Origin: Chloroflexota bacterium
GTDB taxonomy: Bacteria; Chloroflexota; Anaerolineae; Anaerolineales; UBA4823
Direction: 5' to 3'
DNA length: 64,000 nt
Assembly (NCBI GenBank): GCA_029782365.1
Contig: JAKOUW010000096.1
Coordinates: 713,432-777,431, forward strand
A program made the translations under genes and the position numbers. Below are positions 17,707 through 26,878 of the stretch, piece after piece; position 1 is the first letter of the stretch; each line of letters opens with the position of its first letter. The notes under the pieces are model-generated. The model saw only the letters and a list, made by a program, of their open reading frames with translations. It made no database searches and was not told the DNA's origin.

Positions 17707-19590
17707 ATGCTGAGCCGCTTTTTGCCCCGCACTTTACAGCACCGCTTCATGGCGGTTCTGGGAATTGTTTTCTTCGGGCTGGCCATCCTGATCATCGCCA
17801 GCATCCTGGCCTACGTCTCCTCCACAGAGGCCAGCGCCTGGAAGGAGCGCCAGGTGGAGACGGCGCGCTTCCTGGCGCGCGATGTCGAGGAATTTATCGC
17901 CGCCAAGGAAAGCATATTGAATTGGTTCGATTTGTACGGTTACGATGAGGCATTGGCTAAACCGGATGTGTTGAACAAAGTCATGCAGGAGGAGCCTTCT
18001 TTCGTCGAATTAATCTATCTGGACGCGCAAGGCAGGCCGGTATTGGACGCCGCCCGCGGCGAGCCCTTGTTGGGCAACCTGTTCACCATCCCGCAGTCAG
18101 AATGGTTCCACCTGGCTGCCGCTGGCCAGAAAAATTACACCCATGTGCAAACCTCGCCGCAAGGCGAATCGTACGTGATCTTCGCCATGCCCTCTCGGCA
18201 CGGCGGGGTGCTGGCAGCGCAGATCGTCATGGACGCCTTGTGGCAGGAAGTCGCCGAGATTCATTTTGGCGCCACCGGCATCGTCTTTGTCATGGATCAC
18301 TCTGGTGACATCATCGCCCACCCTGATCGCCAGATCGTCTTAACCAACCGCAACATCCGCAGCAGCGCCCAATTCCAGTTGATCTTGAAGGCGGCAGACA
18401 ATGAATGGTTTGGCCCGACAGTCAGCTTCGACGGCCAAAAAGTGCTCAGCGCCTCGGTTTCTATCCCAACCACCAACTGGATCCTGGTCACCGAGGTCAC
18501 CCAGAGCGAGGCCAGCCGCGCCACCAACCAGGCGCTGATTGCGATGCCTGTCAGCCTGCTCCTGCTGTTCGGCGCGGCGGCCCTGCTCGTCCGCGCCATG
18601 TTCAGCCGCCTGGTGATCCAACCGGCGCGCCTGCTCAGCGAAGGTTCGAAAAAGCTGGGGGCGGGGGATCTGGCTCACCGCATCTCGATCCCCCGGCAGG
18701 ATGAGCTGGGTGAGGCGATGGCTGTGTTTAACCAGATGGCCGTGGATCTTGAGCACCAACATGCTTCTTTGCAAAAACAAACTCAAGAGCTTTCAGAGGC
18801 TTACCGCCAGGCCCAGGTGGAAATTGAAGAACGCCAAAAAGCGCAGACCGCCCTGCGGGAGCTAAACGCTGAGCTGGAACAACGCGTCCGCCAGCGCACG
18901 CTTTCCTTGCAGGAGCTCAATGCAGATTTGCTGCGCGAGGTGCAGGAACGCATCGCCGCCGAAGAGCAGGTGCGCTACTCCTTGAGCGAGAAAGAAGTGA
19001 TGCTGAAGGAAATCCATCACCGCGTCAAGAACAACCTGCAGATCATCTCCAGCCTGCTCAATTTGCAGGCTTCAAAAGTGACCGATGAGCACACCACCCA
19101 GGCCCTCTTGGAAAGCCAGGAGCGCGTGCGTTCTATGGCCCTCATCCACGAGAAACTTTACCAGTCCAGCAGCCTGGCGCACCTGGATTTCGGCGAATAT
19201 GTCCAGACGCTGAGCGCCAACCTGTTCTATTCGTACCAGCGTGAGATGGGCGCCGTGCAGTTGGAAGTCAATGTGGAGCCCATCACATTGAATTTAGATC
19301 AGGCCATCCCGTGCGGCTTGATTCTCAACGAACTGGTGACGAACGCCTTGAAATATGCCTTCCCGCGCGGACAGAAAGGCATCCTCGGCGTGTCCCTGCA
19401 CGCCCTGCCTCTCCAGCAAGTTCAATTGTGTGTGAGAGATAACGGCATTGGGATGCCGGCAGATTTTGATTTGCAAAAGTCCAAATCGCTCGGGATGCAG
19501 ATCGTGCGCAATTTGGTTTACCAGTTGGAAGGCGGACTGGAGATCGACCGCTCCAATGGAACGGCTTTCATTATCACATTTTCTGGTTGA
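17707..19590 (+). CDS. HisKA_2-type sensor histidine kinase with extracytoplasmic Cache-like domain
   Basis: 627 residues. One transmembrane helix (about 12-34), an extracytoplasmic double Cache-like region (about 35-275) with the [20 protein letters not shown] strand-turn typical of the second Cache repeat, a second helix (about 278-300), HAMP (about 300-355) and a coiled coil (about 360-430). The phosphoacceptor block reads [11 protein letters not shown] near 434-444, diagnostic of the HisKA_2/HWE-related class, and is followed by an ATPase domain with [12 protein letters not shown] near 540 and DNGIGMP near 580. It starts 11 bases after the binding lipoprotein gene and ends just before the response regulator gene, so the three are very likely one operon and one pathway. 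Confidence 0.92.
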   Translation: MLSRFLPRTLQHRFMAVLGIVFFGLAILIIASILAYVSSTEASAWKERQVETARFLARDVEEFIAAKESILNWFDLYGYDEALAKPDVLNKVMQEEPSFVELIYLDAQGRPVLDAARGEPLLGNLFTIPQSEWFHLAAAGQKNYTHVQTSPQGESYVIFAMPSRHGGVLAAQIVMDALWQEVAEIHFGATGIVFVMDHSGDIIAHPDRQIVLTNRNIRSSAQFQLILKAADNEWFGPTVSFDGQKVLSASVSIPTTNWILVTEVTQSEASRATNQALIAMPVSLLLLFGAAALLVRAMFSRLVIQPARLLSEGSKKLGAGDLAHRISIPRQDELGEAMAVFNQMAVDLEHQHASLQKQTQELSEAYRQAQVEIEERQKAQTALRELNAELEQRVRQRTLSLQELNADLLREVQERIAAEEQVRYSLSEKEVMLKEIHHRVKNNLQIISSLLNLQASKVTDEHTTQALLESQERVRSMALIHEKLYQSSSLAHLDFGEYVQTLSANLFYSYQREMGAVQLEVNVEPITLNLDQAIPCGLILNELVTNALKYAFPRGQKGILGVSLHALPLQQVQLCVRDNGIGMPADFDLQKSKSLGMQIVRNLVYQLEGGLEIDRSNGTAFIITFSG

Positions 19591-19604
19591 GGTTTCAGGT
19601 TTAT

Positions 19605-21749
19605 ATGACCAAAGCGAACATATTAATTGTTGAAGACGAAAGACTCATCGCCATCGATATCCAGCAAAGCCTGGAATCACAAGATTTCGTGTGCTGCGGC
19701 ATTACGGCGCGCGGCGCGGAGGCCATACGCCTGGCAGGTGAACTGCGCCCCGACCTGGTGCTGATGGATATCGGCCTGAAAGGCGAGATGGACGGGATCG
19801 AAGCGGCGGCTCAAATCCGGGCGCAGTTTGACATCCCGATCATTTTCCTGACAGCTTTTTCTACCCAATCCACCCTGGAACGCGCCAGCCTGGCCGAGCC
19901 GTTCAGCTACCTGCTTAAGCCGTTCAACGCTCGTGAGTTGGACAGCAACATTTCCATCGCTCTGTACAAACATAAAATGGAAAAAAAGCTGCGCGAGAGC
20001 GAAGCGCGCTTACGCATCGTCGCCGAAAACGCCCCATCCATCACCATTCAAGTGAACCGGAAGGCGGAGATCGAGTACATCAGCCGGGTTCTGCCGGGCT
20101 TTTCCATGGAATCCACCCTGGGCCAAAACATCGAAAACTGGCTGGAGCCGGAATACCGGTCGGAAATGCGCGCCAAGCTGGAACTGGTTTTCACCGACGG
20201 CCAACCGCAGGAGTATGAATCAAGAGGCGCCGGCGCCTACGGCGACCTGCGCTGGTACCTGACCCGCCTGTCGCCGGTGGAGCTGAACGGGAAAGTGACC
20301 AGCGTGGTCTTATCTGCCATGGACATCACCGAGCGCAAGCAAGCGGAGATGGAGATCCAGGAGGCCCGCAACCAACTCAAAGCGACGCTGGAGGCCATCC
20401 CCGACCTGGTGTTTGAGCTCGACCTGGACGGCCGCTACCTCAGCTACCATTCCAACAACCGGGATTTGTTGGCTCTGCCTCCAGAAGACTTCTTGGGGAA
20501 AACAGTGGCCGAAGTGCTGACCGGCGAAGCGGCGCAGATTGTGCAAGCCGCGCTGGAAGAAGCCAACGACCAAGGTTTTTCGCTCGGCAAACAAATTGTG
20601 CTGGATGTGCCCCAGGGTAAGCGCTGGTTCGAGCTTTCTGTGGCGCGCAAATTTGGCGCTCAAGGCGAGGCGCCGCGCTTTATCCTGCTGTCGCGCAATA
20701 TCACCCAACGCAAACAGCTTGAACAGGCCGAACGTGAACAGCGCCTGCTGACCGATGCCATGAATGACCTGATCAGTTCGCTGACCAGGACGCTGAAAGT
20801 GGACGAAGTGCTCGAGCGTACGCTGGATAACATCAACCGCATCGCTGACGCGGACGCGGTGGTCTTCGTGCTGTTTGAGCAGGGCGCGCTGCGCTCTCTG
20901 CGTTTCCGCAGCCTGAACCCCAGGCTGAACATAGCGGTGATGAAGCAAGAGGACCTGGTGCCTTCCAATGCGCATCTGATCCGGTGGGTGATCGAGCATC
21001 ACCAGACTCTGCTGATCAGCGACACGCTCGCATCTGCGGATTGGCGGGAGATTGAGGGCATGCAGTGGGTGCGCTCGTTCATCTGCGTGCCGGTCGAAAT
21101 ACGCGGCGAAGTGGTCGGGGTGATCAACCTGGCCAATTCTTCCGCCGGCGCTCTCGATCAGCCTCAGGCCGAACGCCTGACAGTGTTCGCCCGCCACGCC
21201 GCCGTGGCAATCGAGAACGCCCTGCTGTACGAAGAGACTCACCACCTTTCGTTGACCGATCCCTTGACCGGTTTGAACAACCGGCGCTTTTTCTTCGAAG
21301 CCGCCAACGGCGAGTTCGAACGCCTGCGCCGTTACCCGGGCGTGATTTCGCTGATGATGGTGGATCTTGACCATTTTAAAAAGATCAACGACAGCTTCGG
21401 CCACACGATCGGCGACCTGGCTTTGACGGAGATCGCCCAGCGCATCAAAACCTGCGTGCGCTCGATCGATGTGGTTGCCCGCTACGGAGGGGAAGAGTTC
21501 GTCATCCTCATGCCCGAGACCGGCTTGAAAGAAGCCCTTCAGGCGGCCGAACGCGTCCGCCAGGCGGTCAGCAAAACGCCGATTGCCAGGGGAGGCGTGG
21601 AATTCAGCGTGACCACCAGCATCGGCGTGGCCGAAACCGATGAGACGACCACCACCCTGGATGCCCTGCTGTTCAGCGCCGACCAGGGACTGTACGCGGC
21701 GAAAGCCGGCGGCCGCAACCGGGTGGAGGCTGCCAGGCAGATCGACTGA
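19605..21749 (+). CDS. Response regulator with PAS-PAS-GAF-GGDEF output (diguanylate cyclase)
   Basis: 714 residues from the ATG at 19605; a TTG at 19587 overlapping the kinase stop is less likely. Domains: receiver (about 3-120, acidic pair at 10-11, phosphoacceptor Asp 55 in LVLMDIGL, Lys in LLKPF), two PAS domains (about 132-245 and 255-375), GAF (about 395-535) and GGDEF (about 545-705). The catalytic motif is GGEEF near 627, and RSID five residues ahead matches the RxxD inhibitory site, so it should be an active, product-inhibited cyclic di-GMP synthase. With the kinase and binding protein upstream, the simplest reading is ligand sensing converted to cyclic di-GMP output. Confidence 0.93.
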   Translation: MTKANILIVEDERLIAIDIQQSLESQDFVCCGITARGAEAIRLAGELRPDLVLMDIGLKGEMDGIEAAAQIRAQFDIPIIFLTAFSTQSTLERASLAEPFSYLLKPFNARELDSNISIALYKHKMEKKLRESEARLRIVAENAPSITIQVNRKAEIEYISRVLPGFSMESTLGQNIENWLEPEYRSEMRAKLELVFTDGQPQEYESRGAGAYGDLRWYLTRLSPVELNGKVTSVVLSAMDITERKQAEMEIQEARNQLKATLEAIPDLVFELDLDGRYLSYHSNNRDLLALPPEDFLGKTVAEVLTGEAAQIVQAALEEANDQGFSLGKQIVLDVPQGKRWFELSVARKFGAQGEAPRFILLSRNITQRKQLEQAEREQRLLTDAMNDLISSLTRTLKVDEVLERTLDNINRIADADAVVFVLFEQGALRSLRFRSLNPRLNIAVMKQEDLVPSNAHLIRWVIEHHQTLLISDTLASADWREIEGMQWVRSFICVPVEIRGEVVGVINLANSSAGALDQPQAERLTVFARHAAVAIENALLYEETHHLSLTDPLTGLNNRRFFFEAANGEFERLRRYPGVISLMMVDLDHFKKINDSFGHTIGDLALTEIAQRIKTCVRSIDVVARYGGEEFVILMPETGLKEALQAAERVRQAVSKTPIARGGVEFSVTTSIGVAETDETTTTLDALLFSADQGLYAAKAGGRNRVEAARQID

Positions 21750-21822
21750 GCTGTAAAATGCGCTTGTCAGTTCCATTTTTTGCGGTCCGGCGTGAAATAT
21801 ATTTTCGTTGGCGAGACAAACC

Positions 21823-21851
21823 TTACTCTCCACCGCTCCCTTTGCTATAAT
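21823..21851 (+). promoter_or_regulatory. Candidate promoter of the TolB-like gene
   Basis: TATAAT at 21846-21851 with a weak -35 (TTACTC, 21823-21828) at 17 bases. The ATG is at 21904. Confidence 0.45.
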
Positions 21852-21903
21852 AAGGCGAATTCCTGCTCCCACCAGCCGGCGCAGGTTAAAAGGAACGGCG
21901 AAC

Positions 21904-22782
21904 ATGGATATCCACACCCTGCGGCAGATGATCGCCCAGCGCGATTCGTACAGCGTACTGGAAACGCTGGATGTGTTCAGCGGCGCCCGGTCAGCGCTCA
22001 AAGAATTCGATTATGTCATCGAAGCGCCCAACTGGACGCGCGATGGGCGCAGTCTGGTGTACAACAGTCGGGGACGCATGTACACCTACGAGCTAGCCAG
22101 CGGCGCCAGTCGGGAAATCGACACCGGCTTTGCCATCGACTGCAACAACGATCATGTGCTTTCGCCGGACGGCGCCCTGCTCGCCGTCAGCCATTTCACC
22201 TTCGCAGATGCCGCCTCGCGCATTTACACCCTGCCGCTGTCCGGCGGCCAGCCGGTTCTGGTGACCGAAAAAGGCCCCAGCTACCTGCACGGCTGGTCGC
22301 CGGACGGCCTGCGCCTGGCCTACTGCGCCGAGCGCGGCGGCCAGTATGATATTTACACCATCGCCGCCAGCGGCGGCCCGGAAACCCAGCTCACCGACCT
22401 GCCCGGGCTGGACGACGGGCCGGAATATTCGCCCGACGGCCGGCACATCTGGTTCAATTCCACCCGCTCCGGACTGATGCAGATCTGGCGCATGGATGCC
22501 GACGGCGCCAACCCGGTTCACATGCTGCAGGAAGAATCCAACGACTGGTTCCCGCACATCTCGCCCGACGGGCGCTGGGTGGTGTACATCGCTTACGCCA
22601 AGGGGGATGTGGCGCCGGGCGACCACCCGCCCAACCGGCAGGTCGAGCTGCGCCTGCTGCCCGCCGCTGGCGGGCAGCCGCGCACCCTGGCGCAATTATT
22701 CGGAGGGCAGGGCTCGCTGAACGTCAACTCCTGGTCGCCGGACAACCGCACCATCGCCTTCGTCTCTTACCGCCTCAAGTGA
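21904..22782 (+). CDS. TolB-like WD40/PD40 beta-propeller protein
   Basis: 292 residues from the ATG at 21904, with AAAAGGAA at 21888-21894. The same frame is open further upstream but no site supports it. There are at least five PD40-type repeats with the SPDG.R(L/W) core (for example LSPDGALLAVS, WSPDGLRLAYC, YSPDGRHIWF, ISPDGRWVVY, WSPDNRTIAF), enough for a six-bladed propeller. There is no signal peptide or lipobox, so unlike TolB of Gram-negatives it appears to be cytoplasmic. Standalone TolB-like propellers near sugar oxidoreductases occur in carbohydrate loci; a role with the neighbouring Gfo/Idh/MocA gene, 40 bases downstream, is inference. Confidence 0.8.
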   Translation: MDIHTLRQMIAQRDSYSVLETLDVFSGARSALKEFDYVIEAPNWTRDGRSLVYNSRGRMYTYELASGASREIDTGFAIDCNNDHVLSPDGALLAVSHFTFADAASRIYTLPLSGGQPVLVTEKGPSYLHGWSPDGLRLAYCAERGGQYDIYTIAASGGPETQLTDLPGLDDGPEYSPDGRHIWFNSTRSGLMQIWRMDADGANPVHMLQEESNDWFPHISPDGRWVVYIAYAKGDVAPGDHPPNRQVELRLLPAAGGQPRTLAQLFGGQGSLNVNSWSPDNRTIAFVSYRLK

Positions 22783-22822
22783 AATCTGCCTTTCGCCCCA
22801 TCACCTGCAAGGAAGGACAGCC

Positions 22823-23962
22823 ATGAACATTCAACCCGTGAAAACTGCCGTCGTGGGCTGCGGTATGATCAGCGACGCCTATCTCAGCACGATGACCAGC
22901 AAATTCAAGATCCTGCAGGTGGCGGCCTGCTATGACCGCAGTCCAGCGCGGGCGCGGGCGGCGGCGCAAAAATACAGCCTGCAGGTGATGAGCGTTGAAG
23001 AAATCATCGCCGACCCGTCGATTGAGATCGTGGTCAACCTGACCACGCCGGCGGCGCATTACCCGGTGACCAAGCAGCTCCTGGAGGGCGGCAAACACGT
23101 CTACACCGAGAAAGTGCTGGCGGTGGAACTGGGGCAGGCCGCCGAGCTCGTGCGCCTGGCCGACCAGAAAGGCCTGTACCTGGGCGCCGCCCCCGACACC
23201 TTCCTCGGCTCGGCGGTGCAGACCGCCCGCTTTGCCGTGGAAAGCGGCCTGCTGGGCGAGATCACTTCCTGTTCCTGCGCCTTGAGCCGCGACAGCAGTG
23301 TGTACGCCAGCCCGGCCTCGTTCACCGTCCAGCCCGGCGGCGGCATGGGCTTCGATGTGGGCATTTACTACATCACCGCTCTGCTCAGCATCCTGGGGCC
23401 GGTGCGCGAAGTCGCCGGCGTGGTGCGCACCCGCCATCCCGAGCGCACCCAGCGCACGCTCGAGCAATACGGCGAGCCTCTTCAAATCCAAAACGAGGAC
23501 CTGATGGCCGGCACCCTGCAGTTCGAGTGCGGCGTCGTCGCCACCATTCTATTTGACGCCAACTCAGTCTTCATGATCCCCGAGAAACCCAGCGTGGTGG
23601 TCTTCGGCTCCCAGGGAGTGATGTACATGGCCGACCCCAACAGCTTCGGCGGCGAGGTGCGCCTGGTGTTGAAAGGCAACAACGAGCCTTTCACCCTCCA
23701 GCAGAGCCACGCCTACAGCGCCGAATGCCGCGGGCTGGGCGTGGCCGAAATGGCCTGGTCGCTGCGCAGAGGGCGCAAAAACCGCGCCAACAAAGAGATG
23801 GCTTTCCACGCCCTGGAAGTTCTGCACGGCATCGTCGCCAGCAGTCAGTCCAAAACCAGCCAGCGCATCCACTCCACCTTTGAAAAAATGCCGCCCATCC
23901 CGCGCGGTTATGCCGGGCAGGGCGTGTTTGAGTTCATCGAGGAGACAGGGATTTCGCTGTAA
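22823..23962 (+). CDS. Gfo/Idh/MocA-family NAD(P)-dependent oxidoreductase
   Basis: 379 residues, ATG with AAGGAAGGA at 22809-22817. The N-terminal Rossmann domain begins with KTAVVGCGMISDAYL (GxGxxxxxY/G pattern) near residues 7-20, then shows NLTTPAAHYPVTKQLLEGGKHV-type sequence near 72 and YTEKVLAV, the family EK.(L/P) motif near 94-97 with the conserved Lys. The C-terminal half is the alpha/beta substrate domain, with GGGMGFDVGIYYI near 172. Members oxidise or reduce sugars, inositol or bile-pigment-like substrates. The position just upstream of a LacI regulator and rhamnosidase/sugar transport genes supports a sugar or sugar-acid substrate. Confidence 0.88.
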   Translation: MNIQPVKTAVVGCGMISDAYLSTMTSKFKILQVAACYDRSPARARAAAQKYSLQVMSVEEIIADPSIEIVVNLTTPAAHYPVTKQLLEGGKHVYTEKVLAVELGQAAELVRLADQKGLYLGAAPDTFLGSAVQTARFAVESGLLGEITSCSCALSRDSSVYASPASFTVQPGGGMGFDVGIYYITALLSILGPVREVAGVVRTRHPERTQRTLEQYGEPLQIQNEDLMAGTLQFECGVVATILFDANSVFMIPEKPSVVVFGSQGVMYMADPNSFGGEVRLVLKGNNEPFTLQQSHAYSAECRGLGVAEMAWSLRRGRKNRANKEMAFHALEVLHGIVASSQSKTSQRIHSTFEKMPPIPRGYAGQGVFEFIEETGISL

Positions 23963-23987
23963 GCAGCATTTCTTCACAGATTCCCTA

Positions 23988-24015
23988 TTGACTCTTTGTG
24001 GAATCTTTGTATAAT
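23988..24015 (+). promoter_or_regulatory. Strong sigma-70-type promoter of the LacI/rhamnoside operon
   Basis: TTGACT at 23988-23993 and TATAAT at 24010-24015 are separated by 16 bases, with the -10 box preceded by TTTG. The predicted start near 24022 lies a few bases before the palindromic operator at 24028, which would place a bound repressor over the transcription start. Confidence 0.82.
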
Positions 24016-24027
24016 ATGCTTATTCAT

Positions 24028-24053
24028 TTACACGTGTAAGGTATCTCGTGTAA
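24028..24053 (+). promoter_or_regulatory. Palindromic operator (plus degenerate second copy) for the LacI-family regulator
   Basis: TTACACGTGTAA at 24028-24039 is a perfect 12-base palindrome with the central CpG usual for LacI-family sites. A second, imperfect copy (TATCTCGTGTAA, 24042-24053, 9 of 12 positions shared) sits with centres 14 bases apart. Both lie just downstream of the promoter and upstream of the regulator ATG at 24088, so autoregulation of the operon is likely. I did not find the same palindrome in front of the downstream transporter or hydrolase genes. Confidence 0.75.
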
Positions 24054-24087
24054 ACACACCCTCTGTGCCACTCTTTTGGATAAGCCT

Positions 24088-25113
24088 ATGAACCGACCCA
24101 CTCAAGTTGATGTTGCCCAACGCGCCGGAGTCTCACGCGCCACCGTGTCTTACGTGCTGAACGGCCTGACCGCAGGGCGTGTGCCGATTTCCGACGAGAC
24201 CCGCCAGCGAGTGCTGGAAGCGATCGAAGCGCTGGGTTACGAACCAGATGCGCGCGCCCAGGCCTTGCGCTCTGGCTCCACCAACACCATCGGGCTGATC
24301 ATTCCCGACCTGAACAACCCGCACTTTTGCGAATATGCGTCAGGGGTGGAAGATGCCGCCCGCACCGCCGGTTACCACATCCTGCTTTCCAGCACCAGCC
24401 TGAACGAAAAAAACGCCGTGAATATCTTTAAAGACCTGGCCCGCCGCCGCTTCGATGGGCTCATCATCACCAATTCGCTCATCCTCGAATCGGTTGAAGC
24501 CCAGGCGACCCTTGAACAGATTCGCAAACGCGGCCTGCCCGTCGTGGAAGTCGGCGATTGCTATGGAGTCGATGCGATTTTCGCCGACTACCGCCAGGTC
24601 ACCAAAGAGGTGGTCGCTTACCTGCTCTCCCTGGGCCACCGCCGCCTCGGATTTGTCTACGGCGTGGGCTCTCACGAGCTGGGGTTGGACCGCCTGGAGC
24701 CGTTTCAGGAACAGCTCGCCGCCGCGGCTGCCTGCGAACCAGAGCTGATCGTGGAATGCGGCCCGACAATGGAAGAAGGCTACCGGGCCGCCAGGCAGCT
24801 TCTCGCTTCGCCCAACCGGCCGACTGCCATCCTGGTGATCAACGATCTGCTGGCGATCAGCGCCATGCGTGCCGCCGCCGATCTGGGCCTGCGCGTGCCG
24901 GCCGACCTTTCCGTGGTTGGCTACGATGACATTCCGATCGCCAGCTTTCTCGTGCCGCGCCTGACCAGCGTCTCGAAAGATGCCTATTCGTCCGGCCGCA
25001 AATCTTTTGAAATCCTGCAAGCCCGCATGGACAACCCCGATCTCCCCCGCCAGGTCCTGCGCCTGCCGGCCAAACTCATCGTGCGCGAGTCCACCGGGCC
25101 TGCGCCGGCTTGA
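24088..25113 (+). CDS. LacI-family transcriptional regulator
   Basis: 341 residues from the ATG at 24088; a TTG four codons earlier is possible. The N-terminus is the classic LacI helix-turn-helix: VDVAQRAGVSRATVSYVLNG at about residues 6-25, then the hinge (ALRSGSTNTIGLIIPDLNNP). The rest is a periplasmic-binding-like core with PTAILVINDLLAISAMRAA and DLSVVGYDDIPIA. Family members bind a sugar effector and release their palindromic operator. The gene leads the likely operon to 32890; the esterase gene starts 18 bases after its stop. By context the effector is probably rhamnose, a rhamnoside or a derived metabolite. Confidence 0.93.
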   Translation: MNRPTQVDVAQRAGVSRATVSYVLNGLTAGRVPISDETRQRVLEAIEALGYEPDARAQALRSGSTNTIGLIIPDLNNPHFCEYASGVEDAARTAGYHILLSSTSLNEKNAVNIFKDLARRRFDGLIITNSLILESVEAQATLEQIRKRGLPVVEVGDCYGVDAIFADYRQVTKEVVAYLLSLGHRRLGFVYGVGSHELGLDRLEPFQEQLAAAAACEPELIVECGPTMEEGYRAARQLLASPNRPTAILVINDLLAISAMRAAADLGLRVPADLSVVGYDDIPIASFLVPRLTSVSKDAYSSGRKSFEILQARMDNPDLPRQVLRLPAKLIVRESTGPAPA

Positions 25114-25131
25114 ACTGCCTGCGAGTGAACC

Positions 25132-26748
25132 ATGCCCAAGCACACGATCGAAGTTGAAATATCTCATGGAAAGCTCCGAGGGGCCAGGCTGGCGGGCGTC
25201 AACAGCTTCAAGGGCATCCCTTACGCCGGCCAGGTTTCGGGGGAGAGAAGGTTTCGCCGCCCTGCCAGGCTGAAAGCGTGGCCCGGGGTGCGTGATGCCC
25301 TGCAGTTGGGCGCGCCGGCCCTGCAGGCTCCCCGGCAAAACGAGCCGGCGCCGGCCGAAGACTGCCTGTTTCTCAATATCTGGACCCCCGCCAATGACCA
25401 CCAGAAGCGGCCGGTCATGTTTTACAGCCACGGCGGGGGATTTTTGGTCGGTTCCGGCGGGACGGCCAGCCAGGATGGGTCAAACCTGGCGCGCGATTTT
25501 GATGTGGTCGTGGTGCAGACCAACCACCGCCTGGGCCTGGCCGGCTTTCTTTACCTTGACGAATTGGCCGGGCCGGATTACGCCGGTTCCGGCAACCAGG
25601 GTCTGCTGGACATTGCCGCCGCGCTGGATTGGGTGCACACGAACATCAGCGCCTTCGGCGGGGACCCGGACAATGTGATGATCTTCGGCGAATCGGGCGG
25701 GGGCGCCAAGACTGCCTGCCTGTATGCCATGCCCGCCGCTCAACCCTATTTCAACAAAGCTTCGATCGAAAGCGGCCCAGGTGTGCGCATGTTCACCCGC
25801 CAGATGGCCTCGCTGACCACCGCCCGGGTGCTCAAAGAACTGGATATCGCCTCCAAAGATTGGCGCAAACTGCTGGCTGTGCCAGCGGACCTTCTACTGC
25901 GCATCCAGTCAAAATTCACGCCGGTGCCGCCGTTCACCCGGCGCCCCAGCCGCTCTGGGCCTGGCGAACCATTTTCGGGCGGCTTTGGGCCGGTGGTGGA
26001 TGGTGTGGTCTTGCCTGCTCATCCATTCGACCCGGCCTCTCCGGCTATCTCTCACGCCAAACCTCTGCTGGTGGGTTGGAACGAAGACGAGTACACCTTC
26101 TTTGCCTGGGAATCCGGTGACGTCAGCGCCTTCCACCTGGATTTTGCCGGTTTGCAGTCCAGGCTAGAGCTTCAGTATGGCGCAGATGCGCCGCAGATCA
26201 TCGAGACTTACCGCGCCGCCATGCCGGGCGCCTCGCCTGCCGAGATATTCGTCGCCGTCGCCTCCATCACCATGATGGGGCTGGGCTCCATCGAGATTGC
26301 CGAGAAAAAGGCGGCGGCGAACGGCGCGCCCGTCTACCTGTACCAATTCGGCTACAAGTCGGAGATGAAAGTCCCCGGGACAGATTTTCCCATGGGCACA
26401 CCGCATGCCATGGATATCACCTTCAAGTTCAACAATGAAACGCCGTCCGACCCGCCAGGCTTCCTCTCCGGATGCCGCCCCGAACGCTGGCGCGCCGCGC
26501 ACAGCATGGCCGGGTTGTGGGCAAATTTCGCCCGCACCGGCCGACCGTTTGCCGATGGCGTCCCACAGTGGCCGGCATACAACTTTGCAGACCGCCCTGC
26601 CATGCGGATCGATTCGACCTGTGAGGTGATTCGCAACCGCTACCATGCAGAGCTTGCCATGTGGCGCTCCATCGGGTGTTTACCCGCCGCGCCAATCGAA
26701 AGCGGCACATACCGCTCAAAAGAAACATCATCTTCATTTTCAAGCTGA
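25132..26748 (+). CDS. Type-B carboxylesterase/lipase family protein
   Basis: 538 residues from the ATG at 25132. Hallmarks: EDCLFLNIWTP near 76, an oxyanion loop SHGGGFLVGSGG near 100, the nucleophile elbow GESGGG near 189, a Glu-bearing WNEDEY near 321 and a late His in PHAMDITFKF near 422. The elbow has Gly where family members usually have Ala (GESAGG). The Glu and His assignments are less certain than the Ser. No signal peptide is seen, so it probably acts in the cytoplasm on imported esters, for example acetylated or feruloylated oligosaccharides; this is inferred from its place between a LacI regulator and a sugar transporter/rhamnosidase set. Confidence 0.87.
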   Translation: MPKHTIEVEISHGKLRGARLAGVNSFKGIPYAGQVSGERRFRRPARLKAWPGVRDALQLGAPALQAPRQNEPAPAEDCLFLNIWTPANDHQKRPVMFYSHGGGFLVGSGGTASQDGSNLARDFDVVVVQTNHRLGLAGFLYLDELAGPDYAGSGNQGLLDIAAALDWVHTNISAFGGDPDNVMIFGESGGGAKTACLYAMPAAQPYFNKASIESGPGVRMFTRQMASLTTARVLKELDIASKDWRKLLAVPADLLLRIQSKFTPVPPFTRRPSRSGPGEPFSGGFGPVVDGVVLPAHPFDPASPAISHAKPLLVGWNEDEYTFFAWESGDVSAFHLDFAGLQSRLELQYGADAPQIIETYRAAMPGASPAEIFVAVASITMMGLGSIEIAEKKAAANGAPVYLYQFGYKSEMKVPGTDFPMGTPHAMDITFKFNNETPSDPPGFLSGCRPERWRAAHSMAGLWANFARTGRPFADGVPQWPAYNFADRPAMRIDSTCEVIRNRYHAELAMWRSIGCLPAAPIESGTYRSKETSSSFSS

Positions 26749-26878
26749 CCCCGCTGGCCCGCAGGTAATCAGGCTTTCAAAAGAAAGGATATTTGCCCAT
26801 GAGATGATATGCACCGCAGTCTCCAATTGTAAATCAAAATCTTAAAAATAAATATTCAATCCACCTCTGGAGGAGACT

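Noticed and set aside
20310-22001. 563-codon minus-strand open frame
   Set aside because: Opposite strand of the REC-PAS-PAS-GAF-GGDEF gene; it crosses that gene's end and the next promoter without domain or start signals.
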